Shown in pieces: positions 14,628-23,383 of a stretch of DNA of 36,204 nt. Below the pieces are notes generated by a model, which saw only the letters and a program-made list of their open reading frames with translations, did not search any database and had not been told where the DNA came from. The stretch is taken from NCBI GenBank assembly GCA_017509755.1, contig JAFWOY010000025.1, forward strand, positions 1 through 36,204, written 5' to 3'. The position numbers were made by a program, and so were the translations under genes. Numbering within the stretch: the stretch's first letter is position 1; each line of letters opens with the position of its first letter. Source of the DNA: Bacteroidales bacterium (lineage in GTDB: Bacteria > Bacteroidota > Bacteroidia > Bacteroidales > UBA932).

Positions 14628-15851
14628 ATGAAACGTTTCTGCTCCCTTGTTTTTGTCTTGCTTGTTGTCGCGTGTGGACGGTCCGTAGAGGCGCCTACCG
14701 GCGAATCAGTTCCCGACTTGGGCTGGCTTTTCCTGCAAAAAGGACCTTATACCTTGCAAACCCATGTCCATGCAACGCCCGGCCCGGCCACGTTCCAGCT
14801 TGTGACGGACCTTTCGCTGATGGCCGATACGCCTGAAGTCGTGCTTTCCCGCAACGTCACAATTGCTGCCGACAGCACCCTGAAAGTCAAATTGGGCCGT
14901 CTGGCGCCCGGCTTCTACGAAGTACGTTTGCGCGATTCCATCCGCTTCAACATCGGCGTGCGGCCCGACGCCGTCGTGAGCCTGCCCGATGCACAGCCCG
15001 ATTTTACCGCTTTCTGGGAGCAGACGCTGACGGAGTTGGCTGCCGTGCCGCTGAATCCGCAACTGACCGTCGTGCCCGAATATTCCAATGAGGTACGGAC
15101 ATGCTACAAAGTGGTTTATGAATCCTGGGGCGGAGGCGTTTCCGGCGGTATCCTTTCCGTTCCCGTAGCGGAAGGAAAGTATCCGGTCTGTGTTCAATAT
15201 ATGGGCTATGGGGCAGACGTTTATTATTTCGACCCGTCCGCAGCACCGGACCGGATCGATTTTCTGGTAAGCGTCCGGGACCAGGGTATCTTCAAGGAGG
15301 GGCAGGATCGCTGGATCGACCGCGGCCTGGCTTCGAAAGAGACATTCTATTACCGGGGTGCTTTCTGTGATGCCAAGCGGGCCGTCGATTTTGTCGCTTC
15401 GCTCGACAAGGTCGATCCGGACCGAATCGTTTCGTTCGGGGAGAGCCAGGGAGGCGCCTTGACCTGTGTCGCGGCGGCTTTGGACAGCCGCATCAAAGCC
15501 ATCGCGCCGTCTGTCCCGTTCCTGGGCGACTATCCCGATTATGCGAAGATTGTCTCGTGGCCCGTGCACGAAGTTTTCGAACAGGCCGATAAAGAGGGCA
15601 TCGACCGGGCAGACCTGTTCCAGATGCTTTCATATTTCGATGTGAAGAACTTCGCACCTGGTATCCAATGTCCTGTCTATATGGCATTTGGCCTGCAGGA
15701 TCCCACCTGTCCGCCGCATACCAATTTCTCCATCTATAACAACCTCGGGACACAAGAAAAGCGGTTCTACTGCGTTCCCACTTGCGGCCACGCGATGTGG
15801 CTGGAAGCTGCCTGGGATACGGAGCGAACCGCTTTCCTGTTCAAATACTGA
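14628..15851 (+). CDS. Acetylxylan esterase / cephalosporin-C deacetylase-like lipoprotein
   Basis: Alpha/beta-hydrolase of the AXE1 (carbohydrate esterase family 7-like) group, 407 residues, probably removing acetyl groups from xylan side chains or oligosaccharides. A lipoprotein signal is visible at the N-terminus with lipobox VVAC (C16), so it is likely anchored to the outer or inner membrane. After an N-terminal beta-rich domain, the hydrolase domain has the nucleophile motif GESQGG, an acidic residue in GLQDPTCPP, and the histidine in CGHAMW. The ATG at 14628 gives the signal peptide; the earlier in-frame codon does not. It stands alone between the divergent hydG and the convergent DUF5692 gene (5-base gap). 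Confidence 0.88.
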   Translation: MKRFCSLVFVLLVVACGRSVEAPTGESVPDLGWLFLQKGPYTLQTHVHATPGPATFQLVTDLSLMADTPEVVLSRNVTIAADSTLKVKLGRLAPGFYEVRLRDSIRFNIGVRPDAVVSLPDAQPDFTAFWEQTLTELAAVPLNPQLTVVPEYSNEVRTCYKVVYESWGGGVSGGILSVPVAEGKYPVCVQYMGYGADVYYFDPSAAPDRIDFLVSVRDQGIFKEGQDRWIDRGLASKETFYYRGAFCDAKRAVDFVASLDKVDPDRIVSFGESQGGALTCVAAALDSRIKAIAPSVPFLGDYPDYAKIVSWPVHEVFEQADKEGIDRADLFQMLSYFDVKNFAPGIQCPVYMAFGLQDPTCPPHTNFSIYNNLGTQEKRFYCVPTCGHAMWLEAAWDTERTAFLFKY

Positions 15852-15856
15852 CGCGC

Positions 15857-16948
15857 TTAGGCGAGGTCGGCCCGAGCCATGGAGTCCTTGTAGTACTTCT
15901 GGTTTACAAAGACATCCTGCTTGTACGGGTTGATGTGGCGCTTCTTCGCCTGGACGATGATGTAGCCCAGTGCAATGGCGTTGGTGATCAGGGCAAGGAC
16001 ACTGATGATCGTCATCGCCGTCGGGTTGGCGGCAACCGAATCGACTGTCGTGCCTACGGCCGCAGCTTCACCACCGGCCACTTCGTAGATCTGCTTAATG
16101 GTCTCGACACCTTCCGGATACTGCACCGGGAGGGCAGCCCAACTGAACCACTGCTGCCCGTTCTTGAAGGTCTCCTGGAAGAGCGGGAAGACTTGTGCGA
16201 ACATGCACCAGATGGCCAGGGTGTTGGCGCGGTTCTGGATCCAGCCGCCACGGTTCCAGCAGAGGGCTGCGATGGTCGGGGCGAGCAGCAGGGCGATACC
16301 GCAATACCAGGAGTGCGTCGGCAGGCAGTTGTAGGTGTAGGCGAAGTTCCAGATGTCATAGACTACAATATAGACCCAGGTCATATCCGGCCACAGCATA
16401 TCCTGTTTGTCCTTGGAGGAATAGACGCTCCACCAGGCCGTCATACAGAAGATGTTGAGCAGACCGGCCACACCGTTGAACACATTGTGCCAGCCTCCAT
16501 AGAGCCACACGCCTTCGCTGGAGAGCCACCACTTGTTCCAGCCCATGAAGGCGGATTCGAAGTCGGAAGCAACGGCGATCAGGATGTTGATGGCCACAAT
16601 GATGAAGGGGAATGGTTTGAACCAGTGCTTGGCACCGATACCCCATTTGTACTTGATCATCATGAAGCCGATGCAGCCCGTCAGCGCCGCATACAGTTTG
16701 GCGTAGTGGAACCAGCCGTTCATATAGACGTGCGTCTGGTTCTCGAGGGCCCACTGGGCGCCGGTGCGTACACCGATGGCGATGGCGACAAAATAAACGG
16801 TCAGGATGATCGGCACCACGAAGAACATGATGGCACCGCCCGTCTTGGTGCGGCGGGCAAATTCATTGAGGAGGATGAGGCCGAGCAGGACGACCAGCAA
16901 CATTCCCCACTGGGCGAGCGCATGCTCGCCATAGACTTGGAATAACAT
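15857..16948 (-). CDS. DUF5692-family polytopic membrane protein
   Basis: Integral membrane protein of 363 residues with about eight to ten hydrophobic segments, rich in tryptophan and tyrosine. I recognise it as a DUF5692-type protein; no biochemical function is known to me. Notable are several charged or polar residues inside or next to membrane spans (for example SDFESAFMGWNKWW and YDIWNFAYTYN) that could line a channel or cofactor site. It is the last gene of the hypB-oxidoreductase-hypA-small membrane protein operon, 24 bases after the small membrane protein. The context suggests a membrane partner of the GltD-like oxidoreductase, possibly a transporter or electron acceptor; this is inference. 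Confidence 0.7.
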   Translation of the reverse strand: MLFQVYGEHALAQWGMLLVVLLGLILLNEFARRTKTGGAIMFFVVPIILTVYFVAIAIGVRTGAQWALENQTHVYMNGWFHYAKLYAALTGCIGFMMIKYKWGIGAKHWFKPFPFIIVAINILIAVASDFESAFMGWNKWWLSSEGVWLYGGWHNVFNGVAGLLNIFCMTAWWSVYSSKDKQDMLWPDMTWVYIVVYDIWNFAYTYNCLPTHSWYCGIALLLAPTIAALCWNRGGWIQNRANTLAIWCMFAQVFPLFQETFKNGQQWFSWAALPVQYPEGVETIKQIYEVAGGEAAAVGTTVDSVAANPTAMTIISVLALITNAIALGYIIVQAKKRHINPYKQDVFVNQKYYKDSMARADLA

Positions 16949-16972
16949 AGGGTTTAGTATTAAAAAAGCATT

Positions 16973-17278
16973 TTATTGCGTTTCAAGCGCAGTCTTCTTC
17001 CGCCGCGATTTGACGACCGCCCAGACGGCCCAAATAACTGTCAGGACCACCGACATCGGCACCCCGACAGTCAACAGTTCGCGGAGACTGAAGGTGAAGA
17101 TTTCGCCGTGGATGATGTGATCGACAAGCAGGACGACCGTACCGCCCCAGAGCATCTTCTCAAGAGCCGGGATTTGTTGCTTGAGCGGAGCGGAACTGCC
17201 AGCAATGGCAGACGCATTCGCCCTGCGATAGACGCTGGTTACGATAGCCTGCGTCATAGGTACTAAAAAACAAGACAT
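16973..17278 (-). CDS. Small membrane protein of the hyp operon, unknown function
   Basis: Protein of 101 residues (94 if the internal ATG at 17257 is used) with two predicted membrane spans, MLWGGTVVLLVDHIIHG and VGVPMSVVLTVIWAVWAVV, and a basic C-terminus. Its first ATG overlaps the TAA of hypA as TAATG, which favours translational coupling, although the later ATG gives a more typical N-terminus (MTQAIVTSVYRR). A histidine pair in the first span (DHIIHG) could bind metal or heme. I do not recognise a family. Its place between hypA and the DUF5692 gene suggests it works with the latter. Confidence 0.7.
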   Translation of the reverse strand: MSCFLVPMTQAIVTSVYRRANASAIAGSSAPLKQQIPALEKMLWGGTVVLLVDHIIHGEIFTFSLRELLTVGVPMSVVLTVIWAVWAVVKSRRKKTALETQ

Positions 17279-17643
17279 TAGGTAGTGTTATTTAAAGTGT
17301 TTGTTACTTCGATTTCTTGGATCTCGACTTCGTTGCCGCGCAGGAGCCAGGTGTTGCCGCTTTGGCAGAAAGGGCAGGTTTTGCCGTGGCGCACGGTTTC
17401 GAATTCTTGCTGGCAGTCGCCGCAGTAGCTGACGGCCGGGATAGGCACGACTTGCAACTGACAGCCGCGCAGCAGGTCTTCCTTGTCGGCGGCCCAGCGC
17501 CAGCAATCGGTCAGGTATTCGGGGATTACGGTGGACACCTCTCCGATATGCATCACGACGCGGGAGACGTGGGACACGTGGTTCTCTTCAGCCACTTGCT
17601 TCACGTCGCGGATGATGTAGAAGACGATCCCCAGTTCGTGCAT
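17278..17643 (-). CDS. hypA: Nickel metallochaperone HypA
   Basis: Nickel-binding accessory protein, 121 residues, that with HypB delivers nickel to [NiFe]-hydrogenase and other nickel enzymes. The N-terminus MHEL carries the nickel ligand H2, and the zinc site is complete: C74-x2-C77 and C90-x2-C93 (YCGDC and CPFC). The start is fixed by the MHEL motif and by the stop of the preceding gene one base away. [FeFe]-hydrogenases need no nickel, and no nickel enzyme is in the window, so the client must be encoded elsewhere or is unusual. Confidence 0.92.
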   Translation of the reverse strand: MHELGIVFYIIRDVKQVAEENHVSHVSRVVMHIGEVSTVIPEYLTDCWRWAADKEDLLRGCQLQVVPIPAVSYCGDCQQEFETVRHGKTCPFCQSGNTWLLRGNEVEIQEIEVTNTLNNTT

Positions 17644-17644
17644 G

Positions 17645-20476
17645 CTATTGTTTCTTGCCGCCGAAAACAATCTTGCCGGTGCGTTTGAGCATGTAGGGGA
17701 GGATGCCGCCGAACTTGCCTTCGGAGGTGCGCATGATGCTCGCTTCGGGATGCTCACGGTGCAGGTGGATGGCGTCGAAGGCACACTTGGTGGTGCATAC
17801 GCCGCAACCGATGCACCTGTTCTCATCCACAACCGAAGCACCGCAGGAGAGGCAGCGGGCCGTCTCCTTGCGGACCTGCTCTTCCGTCAGGGTGAGGTGG
17901 TACTCGCTGAAAGGCGCCTTGCCTTCGGCGACGCCTTCCACCTGGCGGGAACCGTTGTCATACGATTCGACCCGGATGTCGGACTTGTCGAGTTCGATGA
18001 AATCGCGGCGGTTGCGCCCGATGGTCAGGTGACCGTGCTGGACATAGCGGTGCAGCGATTCGGCGGCTTCCTTGCCGGCGGCAATGGCGTCGATGGCGAA
18101 CTTCGGGCCGGTGTAGCAGTCGCCGCCCACGAAGATGTCTTCTTCCGCCGTCTGGTAGGTCAGCTTGTCGGCCACCGGATAGACGCCGCGGAAGAATTCC
18201 ACCTTGGTATCTTTCAGCAGGTCCTTGAGGATCACGGTCTGGCCGATGGCGAAGATGACGCAGTCGGCTTCCAGGGTGATGGTTTCGTTTTCGTCGTATT
18301 GCGGTGCGAAGCGGTGGTCCTTGTCAAAGACCGAGGTGCATTTCTTGAAGACGATGCCGGTGACCTTGTCGGTGCCCAGCACTTCTTTCGGGCCCCAGCC
18401 CGGGTTGAGCACGACACCGTCCTCGCGGGCCTCACGGCGCTCTTCCGGCGAAGCGGGCATGATGTCTTCCGTTTCAAGCGAGAGCATCGTCACTTGTGCA
18501 GCGCCGCTGCGTTTGGCAACGCGGGCTGCGTCAATGGCGACATTGCCGCCACCCACGACCACCACCTTTCCGCCTACCGGTACTTTGCCGGTGTTGGCTT
18601 CCCGGAGGAAATCGATGGCGGTCGTCGTGCCGGGCAGGGTTTCGCCGGGAACATCCGGGAGCCGGCCGCCCTGGCAGCCGATAGCCACATAGAATCCTTT
18701 GTAGCCCTGTTCGCGCAGGCTGGCGATGGTCACATCCTTGCCGACTTCCACGCCGGTGCGGATCTCGACGCCGATCTCGCGCATGATGTCGATTTCGGCG
18801 GCGATAACGTCTTTCTCCAGTTTATAGGAAGGAATGCCGTAGCGGAGCATGCCGCCCGGCTCGGCGTTTTTCTCGAAAACGGTGGGCTTGTAACCCATGG
18901 TGGCCAGATAGTATGCGCAGCTCAGGCCGGCCGGGCCGCCGCCGATGATGGCGATCTTCTCTTCCCAGTGGTCCTTGACATTGGAGCAGATGTTCACTTC
19001 CGGGACAAAGCGCGTCTCGGCCTTGAGATCCTGCTCAGCGATGAATTTCTTGACGGCGTCGATGGCGATCGGCTGGTCGATGGTACCGCGGGTGCAGGCA
19101 TCCTCGCAGCGCCGGTTGCAGATGCGGCCGCACACGGCCGGGAAAGGATTCTCGCGCTTGATGAGTTCCAGCGCTTCTTTGTATTTGCCTTCGGCGGCTT
19201 TCTTCAGGTAGCCCTGGACGGCAATATGGGCGGGACATGCGGTCTTGCAGGGCGCCGTGCCGGTGGGATAGCAGTTGATACGGTTGCGGTCGCGGTAATC
19301 CTCGTTCCATTTGTGCGGGCCCCACTTCGTCGCGTCGGGCAGTTCCTGCTTGGGATAGGTCTGCTCGCCGTGCTTCGTGCAGAGTTTCTGGCCGAGTTTC
19401 ACGGCGCCGGCGGGGCAGTATTCCACGCAGCGGCCGCAGGCCACGCAGCGGGACGGATCTACTTTTGCCACATAGGCACTGCGCGACATGTTCGGGGTAT
19501 TGAAGAGCTGCGAGGTGCGCAGGGCATTGCAGATCTTGACGTTGCAATTGCAGATGGCGAAGATCTTGCCCTCGCCGTCGATGTTGGTGATCTGATGGAC
19601 GAAGCCGTGGTCCTCGGCCTTCTTGAGGATGGCCATGCACTCGTCGTAGGTGATGTAGTGGCCGCGGCCGGTTTCAGCCAGGTATTCGGCCATGTCGCCC
19701 ACACCGATGCACCAGTCGTGATAATCGTCCGCACAGCCTTCGTCGAGTTGCTTGCGGCCGATGCGACAGGAGCAGATGCCCACAGCCAGGTGCCCTTCAT
19801 AGCGTTTGAGCCAGTAGGAGATATGTTCGATGTCGATGGACTGGTTCTCCATCGAGATGGCTTTCTCGACCGGGATGACATGCATGCCGATGCCGGAGCC
19901 GCCCATCGGGACGCTGGGGGTGATCTTCTCCAGCGGAAGGAAGGTCATGCGTTCGAAGAACATACCCAGTTCCGGGTGTTTTTTCATGAGCGCCTCGTTC
20001 ATGTTGGTATATTCGGCGCTGCCGGGGACAAACATAGGTACCCAGTACACGCGGTCCTTCCGTTCGTAGGTGGTGCCGGGAATCGGGCCGTCCTTGGTAT
20101 ATTTGTCACCATAATCGTACTCCATGACACCCATCCGGGCCATCAGGTCCAGCAAGTCGTCAAAAGCCTGTTCTGTGGAAGCATAGTGCTTCTGGCGGTT
20201 CATTTCGTGGAGCTGCTCGTTCGTCCAGTGCTTGCGCACCTTGAAGGGACTGCCCGGCAGCATGTCGAGCATCAGGTCCAGTGCGGCTTCCCGGGTGATG
20301 GGATCCATCTCGTCTTCGAAGATGCAGGCCAGGCCCCAGTACTCGGGGGCTTCCGTGGTCATCTTGATTTTGCCGGGGATGCGGTCGGTGACGTGCCGGA
20401 CCAGCTTGAGGAGTTTTGGGTTGGGGTTTTTGTCGCCAAAATGCTTGGGGACAAATTTCTTGGACATTTCAGGCAT
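17645..20476 (-). CDS. Large GltD-like FAD/NAD(P) oxidoreductase with multiple Fe-S sites
   Basis: Multi-domain cytosolic oxidoreductase of 943 residues. Residues 1-335: an Fe-S domain with unusual motifs CSC..C (C235, C237, C248) and CNCNVKIC (C309-C316). Then one ferredoxin motif (C344, C347, C350, C354); a glutamate-synthase small-subunit-like Fe-S domain (C410, C414, C449, C453, C457, C461); an FAD-binding site IIGGGPAGLSCAYYL (510-524); an NAD(P)-binding site VVVVGGGNVAIDAARVA; and a C-terminal ferredoxin (C875, C878, then C888, C891, C894, C898). It can be expected to move electrons between NAD(P)H and ferredoxin-like clusters; the substrate is unknown. It is not glutamate synthase, since no large subunit is near. 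It sits between hypB (12 bases) and hypA (1 base), which is a strong sign of a shared function. The start could also be codon 4 (20467). Confidence 0.85.
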   Translation of the reverse strand: MPEMSKKFVPKHFGDKNPNPKLLKLVRHVTDRIPGKIKMTTEAPEYWGLACIFEDEMDPITREAALDLMLDMLPGSPFKVRKHWTNEQLHEMNRQKHYASTEQAFDDLLDLMARMGVMEYDYGDKYTKDGPIPGTTYERKDRVYWVPMFVPGSAEYTNMNEALMKKHPELGMFFERMTFLPLEKITPSVPMGGSGIGMHVIPVEKAISMENQSIDIEHISYWLKRYEGHLAVGICSCRIGRKQLDEGCADDYHDWCIGVGDMAEYLAETGRGHYITYDECMAILKKAEDHGFVHQITNIDGEGKIFAICNCNVKICNALRTSQLFNTPNMSRSAYVAKVDPSRCVACGRCVEYCPAGAVKLGQKLCTKHGEQTYPKQELPDATKWGPHKWNEDYRDRNRINCYPTGTAPCKTACPAHIAVQGYLKKAAEGKYKEALELIKRENPFPAVCGRICNRRCEDACTRGTIDQPIAIDAVKKFIAEQDLKAETRFVPEVNICSNVKDHWEEKIAIIGGGPAGLSCAYYLATMGYKPTVFEKNAEPGGMLRYGIPSYKLEKDVIAAEIDIMREIGVEIRTGVEVGKDVTIASLREQGYKGFYVAIGCQGGRLPDVPGETLPGTTTAIDFLREANTGKVPVGGKVVVVGGGNVAIDAARVAKRSGAAQVTMLSLETEDIMPASPEERREAREDGVVLNPGWGPKEVLGTDKVTGIVFKKCTSVFDKDHRFAPQYDENETITLEADCVIFAIGQTVILKDLLKDTKVEFFRGVYPVADKLTYQTAEEDIFVGGDCYTGPKFAIDAIAAGKEAAESLHRYVQHGHLTIGRNRRDFIELDKSDIRVESYDNGSRQVEGVAEGKAPFSEYHLTLTEEQVRKETARCLSCGASVVDENRCIGCGVCTTKCAFDAIHLHREHPEASIMRTSEGKFGGILPYMLKRTGKIVFGGKKQ

Positions 20477-20488
20477 GCGGTCTATCTT

Positions 20489-21163
20489 TTATTGTTCTTG
20501 CCAGGCTTGGACTTGGGCGACGAGCCAGTCGGCAAAGGCTTCCACGCCTTCGCCGGTCTTGGCACAGATGGGGATCACCTGTGCGGCCGGATTGCGCTGC
20601 AGGACATGGGCCCTGCATTTCTCCAAGTCGAAATCGAAATAGGGAAGGACATCGATCTTATTGACGAGCACCAGGTCGCAGACAGAGAACATCAGCGGGT
20701 ACTTCAAGGGCTTGTCGTCGCCTTCCGGGACGGAGAGAATCATGGCATTGCGGACAGCGCCTGTGTCGAATTCGGCGGGGCAGACCAGGTTGCCGACATT
20801 CTCCAGGATGACCAGGTCGGTGCCGGTCATGTCGAGGTTGTCGAGCCCCTGGCGGGTCATCTCGGCATCGAGGTGGCACATCCCGCCCGTGTGGAGCTGG
20901 ATGGATTGGATGCCCGTGGCTTCCTTGATCTTGACGGCATCTACGTCGCTGTCGATATCTGCTTCCATCACGGCGATGCGCAGGCGGTCCTTAAGGAGGT
21001 TGATGGTCCGGATCAGGGTGGTGGTTTTGCCGCTGCCGGGAGAGGACATCAGGTTTAGGAGATAGACCCTTTTGTCCTTCAATTCTTGCCGGAGCGCTTC
21101 CGCATCCTTCTCGTTATCGGCAAAGACGCTCTTCTTGATTTCGATGATTTTCACTTCGTCCAT
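20489..21163 (-). CDS. hypB: Nickel incorporation GTPase HypB
   Basis: GTPase that, with HypA, inserts nickel into enzyme active sites; 224 residues. The P-loop SSPGSGKTT (40-48), the metal-binding GGMCHLD (C96, H97), ENVGNLVCP (C128) and the base-recognition NKID are all present. There is no histidine-rich N-terminal stretch and no N-terminal CxxCGC site, so it lacks a nickel storage region. It is the first gene of the five-gene operon. On the minus strand upstream, TAACTTGC is only a partial -7 match, so the promoter is uncertain. Confidence 0.93.
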   Translation of the reverse strand: MDEVKIIEIKKSVFADNEKDAEALRQELKDKRVYLLNLMSSPGSGKTTTLIRTINLLKDRLRIAVMEADIDSDVDAVKIKEATGIQSIQLHTGGMCHLDAEMTRQGLDNLDMTGTDLVILENVGNLVCPAEFDTGAVRNAMILSVPEGDDKPLKYPLMFSVCDLVLVNKIDVLPYFDFDLEKCRAHVLQRNPAAQVIPICAKTGEGVEAFADWLVAQVQAWQEQ

Positions 21164-21226
21164 AATCTCTGCAAGTTATCAAAAATCAGCCTTTTTTCCA
21201 AATTTCCGCCATATTTTGTTGCAGAC

Positions 21227-21257
21227 TTTCCGGAATCCGAACTCTTTGCTATCTTTG
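21227..21257 (+). promoter_or_regulatory. Promoter of the S46 peptidase operon
   Basis: TTTC (21227-21230), 19 bases, TATCTTTG (21250-21257): a good Bacteroidetes promoter. The leader is about 20 bases. Confidence 0.65.
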
Positions 21258-21282
21258 TATCAAATATCCGCTTTTTTTGCTT

Positions 21283-23379
21283 ATGAAACGAATCATTGCT
21301 ATCGTGGCTGCGCTGACCCTTTCGTTCAGCGCCCTGGCCGATGAGGGGATGTGGCTGCTGCCGCTGATCCAACAGATGAACAAAAAAGACTTGAAAGCGG
21401 CCGGCTGCAAGCTTACCCCGGCTGAAATCTATGCCATCAACAAATCTTCGCTCAAAGACGCGATCGTCCAGTTCGGCGGCGGCTGCACCGGCGAGATGAT
21501 CTCCAACCAGGGCCTGCTGGTAACCAACCACCACTGCGGTTACGGAAGCATCCAGGGCCTCTCGACCGACGAGCACAATTATCTGATGAACGGCTACTGG
21601 GCCAACGAGCGGGCCGAAGAGATTCCCGTTCCGGGCCTCAGCGTCACTTTCCTCGTCTCGATGGAAGATGTCACCGCCCAGATGGAACCGGCGGCCGACA
21701 AGGAAGCTGTCCGCAAGGAGCTCATTGAGAAAGCTCAGCAGGCCAATCCGAAATGCCGGATCGTCGTTACCGGCTTCTACAATGAGAACGTCTATTACCT
21801 GATCGTGTACCGCACCTATACCGACGTCCGTTTCGTGGGCGCTCCGCCGGCAACGATGGGCAAGTTCGGCGGTGAAACCGACAACTGGATGTGGCCCCGC
21901 CACACCTGCGATTTCTCGATGTTCCGCGTCTATGCAGGTAAGGACAACATGCCGGCGGAATACAGCCTCGACAATGTGCCGTACCGGCCTGCCCACGCCC
22001 TGAAAGTCTCCCTCAAAGGCCCGCAGGAGAATGACTACGCCATGATCATGGGCTATCCGGGCCGCACCCAGCGCTACCAGACGGCCGCCCAGCTCAAGCA
22101 GATGATTGCCCGCAACCGCGTGGCCATCGATGCCCGCACCGTCCGCCAGGATCTCATGTGGGAAGCCATGTGTGCCGATCCTTCCGTCCAGTTGAAGTAT
22201 GCCAGCAAGTATGCCGGCTCCGCCAATGGCTGGAAGAAGTGGCAGGGCGAAGAACTCGCTTTCGAAAACCTCGACATCATCGGCCGCGAAGAGCAGAAAG
22301 AGAAAGACCTGAATGCCTGGATCAACGCCGATCCCGCCCGCAAAGCCCTCTATGGTACGCCCGTGGAAGATATCGCCGCTTATGTCGCCAAGACGTCGGC
22401 AGGCGAACTGGCCTCCTCACTGATTTCCGAAGCTCCGAATCGTATCGAGCTCCTCTCTCCTTATACCAACTTGATGACGGCTTACGACCGCCTGGTCAAG
22501 GGTGGAAACAGCGAAGCGCAGGCCCTGGAAACCGCCAAGCAGCGGCTGCAGCGTTTCTATCGCGACTATGTGCCCGAACTCGACCGCAAGGAAGCCGTCG
22601 CGCTGCTGGAGTTCTATCGCCAGAAAGCCAAGAAAGAGAATTACCTCGAGATTCCCGGCCAGGATTTCGCCACGATGGATATCCCGGCTTACGTGAACAA
22701 TATCTTCGACAACAGCGTGTTCACCTCGTACGACAAACTCAAGGATGCGTCTTACGAAGAGATTGCCAAAGATCCGGTGGCCCAGCTGCGCGAGGCCATC
22801 TCGGGCAAGCTGATGTCGGTCTATGGCACGCTTTATACCGACCAGAAAGCGGCTGCTGCCTATGACAACGCCCGCAAACGCTTCGGCGCGGCCCTGATGG
22901 CATGGCAGAAAGGCCAGGCCATGTATCCGGATGCCAACTCCACGATGCGCCTGACCTACGGCCACGTACTGCCGTATTCGCCCAAGGATGGTATCAAATA
23001 TCTGCACTACACCACGCTCAAGGGTGTGATCGAGAAAGAGGATCCGACCAATCCGGAGTTCATCGTTCCGGCCAAGGTCAAGGAACTGTATGAAGCCGGC
23101 GATTACGGCCGCTGGGCAGATGCCGATGGCACGCTCCACACCTGCTTCCTCACCAACAACGACATTACGGGCGGCAACTCCGGTTCGCCGGTGCTCGACG
23201 CCAAGGGCAACCTCATCGGTCTGGCCTTCGACGGCAACTGGGAGAGCATGAGCTCCGACGTGATGTTCGAACCCGAACTGCAGCGCTGCATCTGCGTGGA
23301 TATCCGTTATGTCCTCTGGATGGTCGAGAAATACGGCGGTGCAACCAACATCATCAACGAAATCTCCTACGTCAAGTAG
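21283..23379 (+). CDS. S46-family dipeptidyl-peptidase, DPP7-like
   Basis: Secreted serine exopeptidase that removes dipeptides from the N-terminus of peptides, here 698 residues with a signal peptide (cleavage near ALA-DEG, residues 17-19). The triad is visible: H84 in TNHHCGYG, D210 in HTCDFSMF, and S633 in GGNSGSP. The residue 18 positions after the serine, which decides specificity in this family, is glycine (FDGNW), as in DPP7 (hydrophobic P1), not arginine as in DPP11 (acidic P1). It probably feeds peptide catabolism in the periplasm. The ATG at 21283 gives the signal peptide. It leads an operon with the GNAT gene, 4 bases downstream. Confidence 0.95.
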   Translation: MKRIIAIVAALTLSFSALADEGMWLLPLIQQMNKKDLKAAGCKLTPAEIYAINKSSLKDAIVQFGGGCTGEMISNQGLLVTNHHCGYGSIQGLSTDEHNYLMNGYWANERAEEIPVPGLSVTFLVSMEDVTAQMEPAADKEAVRKELIEKAQQANPKCRIVVTGFYNENVYYLIVYRTYTDVRFVGAPPATMGKFGGETDNWMWPRHTCDFSMFRVYAGKDNMPAEYSLDNVPYRPAHALKVSLKGPQENDYAMIMGYPGRTQRYQTAAQLKQMIARNRVAIDARTVRQDLMWEAMCADPSVQLKYASKYAGSANGWKKWQGEELAFENLDIIGREEQKEKDLNAWINADPARKALYGTPVEDIAAYVAKTSAGELASSLISEAPNRIELLSPYTNLMTAYDRLVKGGNSEAQALETAKQRLQRFYRDYVPELDRKEAVALLEFYRQKAKKENYLEIPGQDFATMDIPAYVNNIFDNSVFTSYDKLKDASYEEIAKDPVAQLREAISGKLMSVYGTLYTDQKAAAAYDNARKRFGAALMAWQKGQAMYPDANSTMRLTYGHVLPYSPKDGIKYLHYTTLKGVIEKEDPTNPEFIVPAKVKELYEAGDYGRWADADGTLHTCFLTNNDITGGNSGSPVLDAKGNLIGLAFDGNWESMSSDVMFEPELQRCICVDIRYVLWMVEKYGGATNIINEISYVK

Positions 23380-23383
23380 GCCT

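Noticed and set aside
15782..16945. A plus-strand ORF antisense to the DUF5692 gene
   Set aside because: The minus-strand frame has clear membrane spans and operon context; the plus frame is Asp/Gly/Val-rich shadow sequence.
17645..20476. Glutamate synthase small subunit
   Set aside because: Only the central part is GltD-like; the protein is about twice the usual size, has extra Fe-S domains at both ends, and no large subunit is adjacent.
17642..21058. A plus-strand ORF of 1138 codons antisense to the GltD-like oxidoreductase and hypB
   Set aside because: It mirrors the codons of the well-supported minus-strand genes, lacks known domains and has a biased, low-complexity composition; long shadow frames are common in G+C-rich genes.
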